Made by a program: the position numbers and the translations under genes
Source of the DNA: UBA1737 sp964474685
GTDB lineage: Bacteria; Bacillota_I; Bacilli_A; ML615J-28; CAG-313
NCBI GenBank assembly: GCA_964474685.1
Contig: CAYYTE010000015.1
Location: forward strand, 1-23,778
Length of the DNA: 23,778 nt
Direction: 5' to 3'
Shown here: positions 23,204 through 23,778 of the stretch, in pieces
Layout: the number at the start of each line of letters is the position of its first letter
Position numbering within the stretch: the first letter of the stretch is position 1
Notes under the pieces: model-generated
The model's database searches: none
Told to the model about the DNA's origin: nothing
What the model saw: only the letters and a program-made list of their open reading frames with translations

Positions 23204-23232
23204 ATTATATAGGAGATATCGTTTTTTTACAA
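23204..23232 (-). promoter_or_regulatory. Promoter of the riboswitch-led nucleoside operon
   Basis: Minus strand: -35 TTGTAA (23227-23232), 17-base spacer, perfect -10 TATAAT (23204-23209). Start near 23197, so the message begins with a hairpin, ATCAGG-AGAAA-CCTGAT (23181-23197), directly before the aptamer. The leader to the ATG at 23024 is about 173 bases. A 12-base palindrome, AATCATATGATT (23232-23243), adjoins the -35 and could be an operator or chance. Confidence 0.7.
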
Positions 23233-23310
23233 ATCATATGATTATAAAAACGTTTCCTAAAAATAAAGGTAAAACCTAGTTTTTTTGTAAAAACGCTTAC
23301 TAGAATATCC

Positions 23311-23345
23311 AAAAAAAAGACTAAATTAAATGAAAATTTAGTCTT
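23311..23345 (-). terminator. Terminator of xpt
   Basis: Minus RNA: AAGACTAAATT, seven-base loop, AATTTAGTCTT (11 perfect pairs, 23317-23345), then a run of T. It lies ten bases after the xpt stop codon and separates xpt from the nucleoside operon, which has its own promoter. Confidence 0.88.
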
Positions 23346-23355
23346 GTGATTAACA

Positions 23356-23778
23356 TTAAAATATTACTTTGTTATCTTTAAATCCCTTTATAATTGCAGA
23401 AGATTCAACCCGGTACCCTTGTTCTTCAAGCCGCTTGTGACCACCTTGAAATTCCTTTTCAATCACAATTGCAATCCCCGCAACCTTCGCTTTTGCTTTC
23501 TTTATAATATCAATAAGACCCATTGCTGCATTCCCTTCTGCTAAAAAATCATCCACGATTAAGCAATTTTCATTTTCAAGAAGGTAATTTTTATCAATAT
23601 ATATAACGCTATTTGATTTTCTAGTAAATGACTTTACTTCCGCCGTATAAGCATTTTCTGAATTAAGTATAAGTGACTTAGACTTCTTTGCAAATACAAC
23701 TGGAATATTGCCTAAAACTTGTGATATACCAATCGAAAATGGAATACCACTTGTTTCAATAGTTATAATCTTATCAAT
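23356..23778 (-). CDS. xpt: Xanthine phosphoribosyltransferase, 3' part (cut by the window edge)
   Basis: The frame is open to the window edge and gives the C-terminal 140 residues of about 190. It reads IDKIITIETSGIPFSIGISQ at the edge, then NIPVVFAKKSKSL, and ends SAIIKGFKDNKVIF. The PRPP-binding loop LIVDDFLAEGNAA matches type I phosphoribosyltransferases, and the rest (VIEKEFQGGHKRLEEQGYRV) matches Bacillus Xpt ([20 protein letters not shown], from memory). The enzyme converts xanthine and PRPP to XMP in purine salvage, in the cytoplasm. The GTG inside LIVDD is not the start; the true start lies beyond the window. It is followed by a strong terminator and then the nucleoside importer, so the two units form a purine-salvage locus. 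Confidence 0.93.
   Translation of the reverse strand: MDKIITIETSGIPFSIGISQVLGNIPVVFAKKSKSLILNSENAYTAEVKSFTRKSNSVIYIDKNYLLENENCLIVDDFLAEGNAAMGLIDIIKKAKAKVAGIAIVIEKEFQGGHKRLEEQGYRVESSAIIKGFKDNKVIF

Noticed and set aside
23221..23300. PurR-type operator upstream of the nucleoside operon
   Set aside because: The A/T-rich interval lacks the CCGAAC-type core. Only a 12-base palindrome, AATCATATGATT, is present, which may be chance in AT-rich DNA.
1..23778. CRISPR array, tRNA or rRNA genes, insertion sequence or prophage genes
   Set aside because: I saw no regular spaced repeats, cloverleaf genes, transposase-like proteins or flanking target duplications. The decayed genes show no insertion element.

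Overview
This AT-rich bacterial window looks like low-GC Gram-positive DNA (Bacillota, or a related Mycoplasmatota lineage with a similar gene set). This rests on strong AGGAGG-type ribosome sites, sigma-A promoters that are mostly extended -10, intrinsic terminators, many lipobox lipoproteins, a guanine-class riboswitch, and best matches recalled from memory to Bacillus-type proteins (YfmM, Xpt, NupNOPQ-like). The standard bacterial code applies: TGA ends a real gene (4112-4114, in an ATGA overlap) and TAG ends others. Most genes are on the minus strand.

Left part (1-7500): a possible 3' end of a plus-strand gene; a YfmM-type ABC-F protein; a divergent CHAP-domain surface lipoprotein; a two-gene zinc/manganese-type ABC importer (ATPase and permease, no binding protein here) under a promoter covered by an inverted repeat; and an 800-residue GH18 lipoprotein with five Listeria-Bacteroides-type repeats.

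Middle (7500-13400): one minus-strand operon of six genes from a single promoter at about 11950 to a GAAA-loop terminator at 7460-7490, in the order RNA m5C methyltransferase, small lipoprotein, Nudix hydrolase, amidohydrolase, YccF, DUF4097-like lipoprotein. Divergent from it is glyA.

Right part (13400-18000): a decaying region. An intact ABC exporter half-transporter lies downstream of its partner, which is broken by one in-frame TAG and one frameshift. Upstream of that is the wreck of a probable helical-repeat gene with at least three reading-frame breaks, two explained by loss of one base in a homopolymer.

Far right (18000-23778): a nucleoside uptake operon (BMP lipoprotein, double ABC ATPase, two permeases) led by a purine riboswitch. 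The aptamer, antiterminator and terminator can all be drawn, and they predict shut-off by guanine or hypoxanthine. A partial xpt (xanthine phosphoribosyltransferase) precedes it on the same strand, so this end is a purine-salvage locus.

I found no clear new defence or mobile system. The best candidates for a second look are the degenerating exporter locus, the compact-P2 riboswitch, and the palindromic operators at 4847-4864 and 17913-17929.
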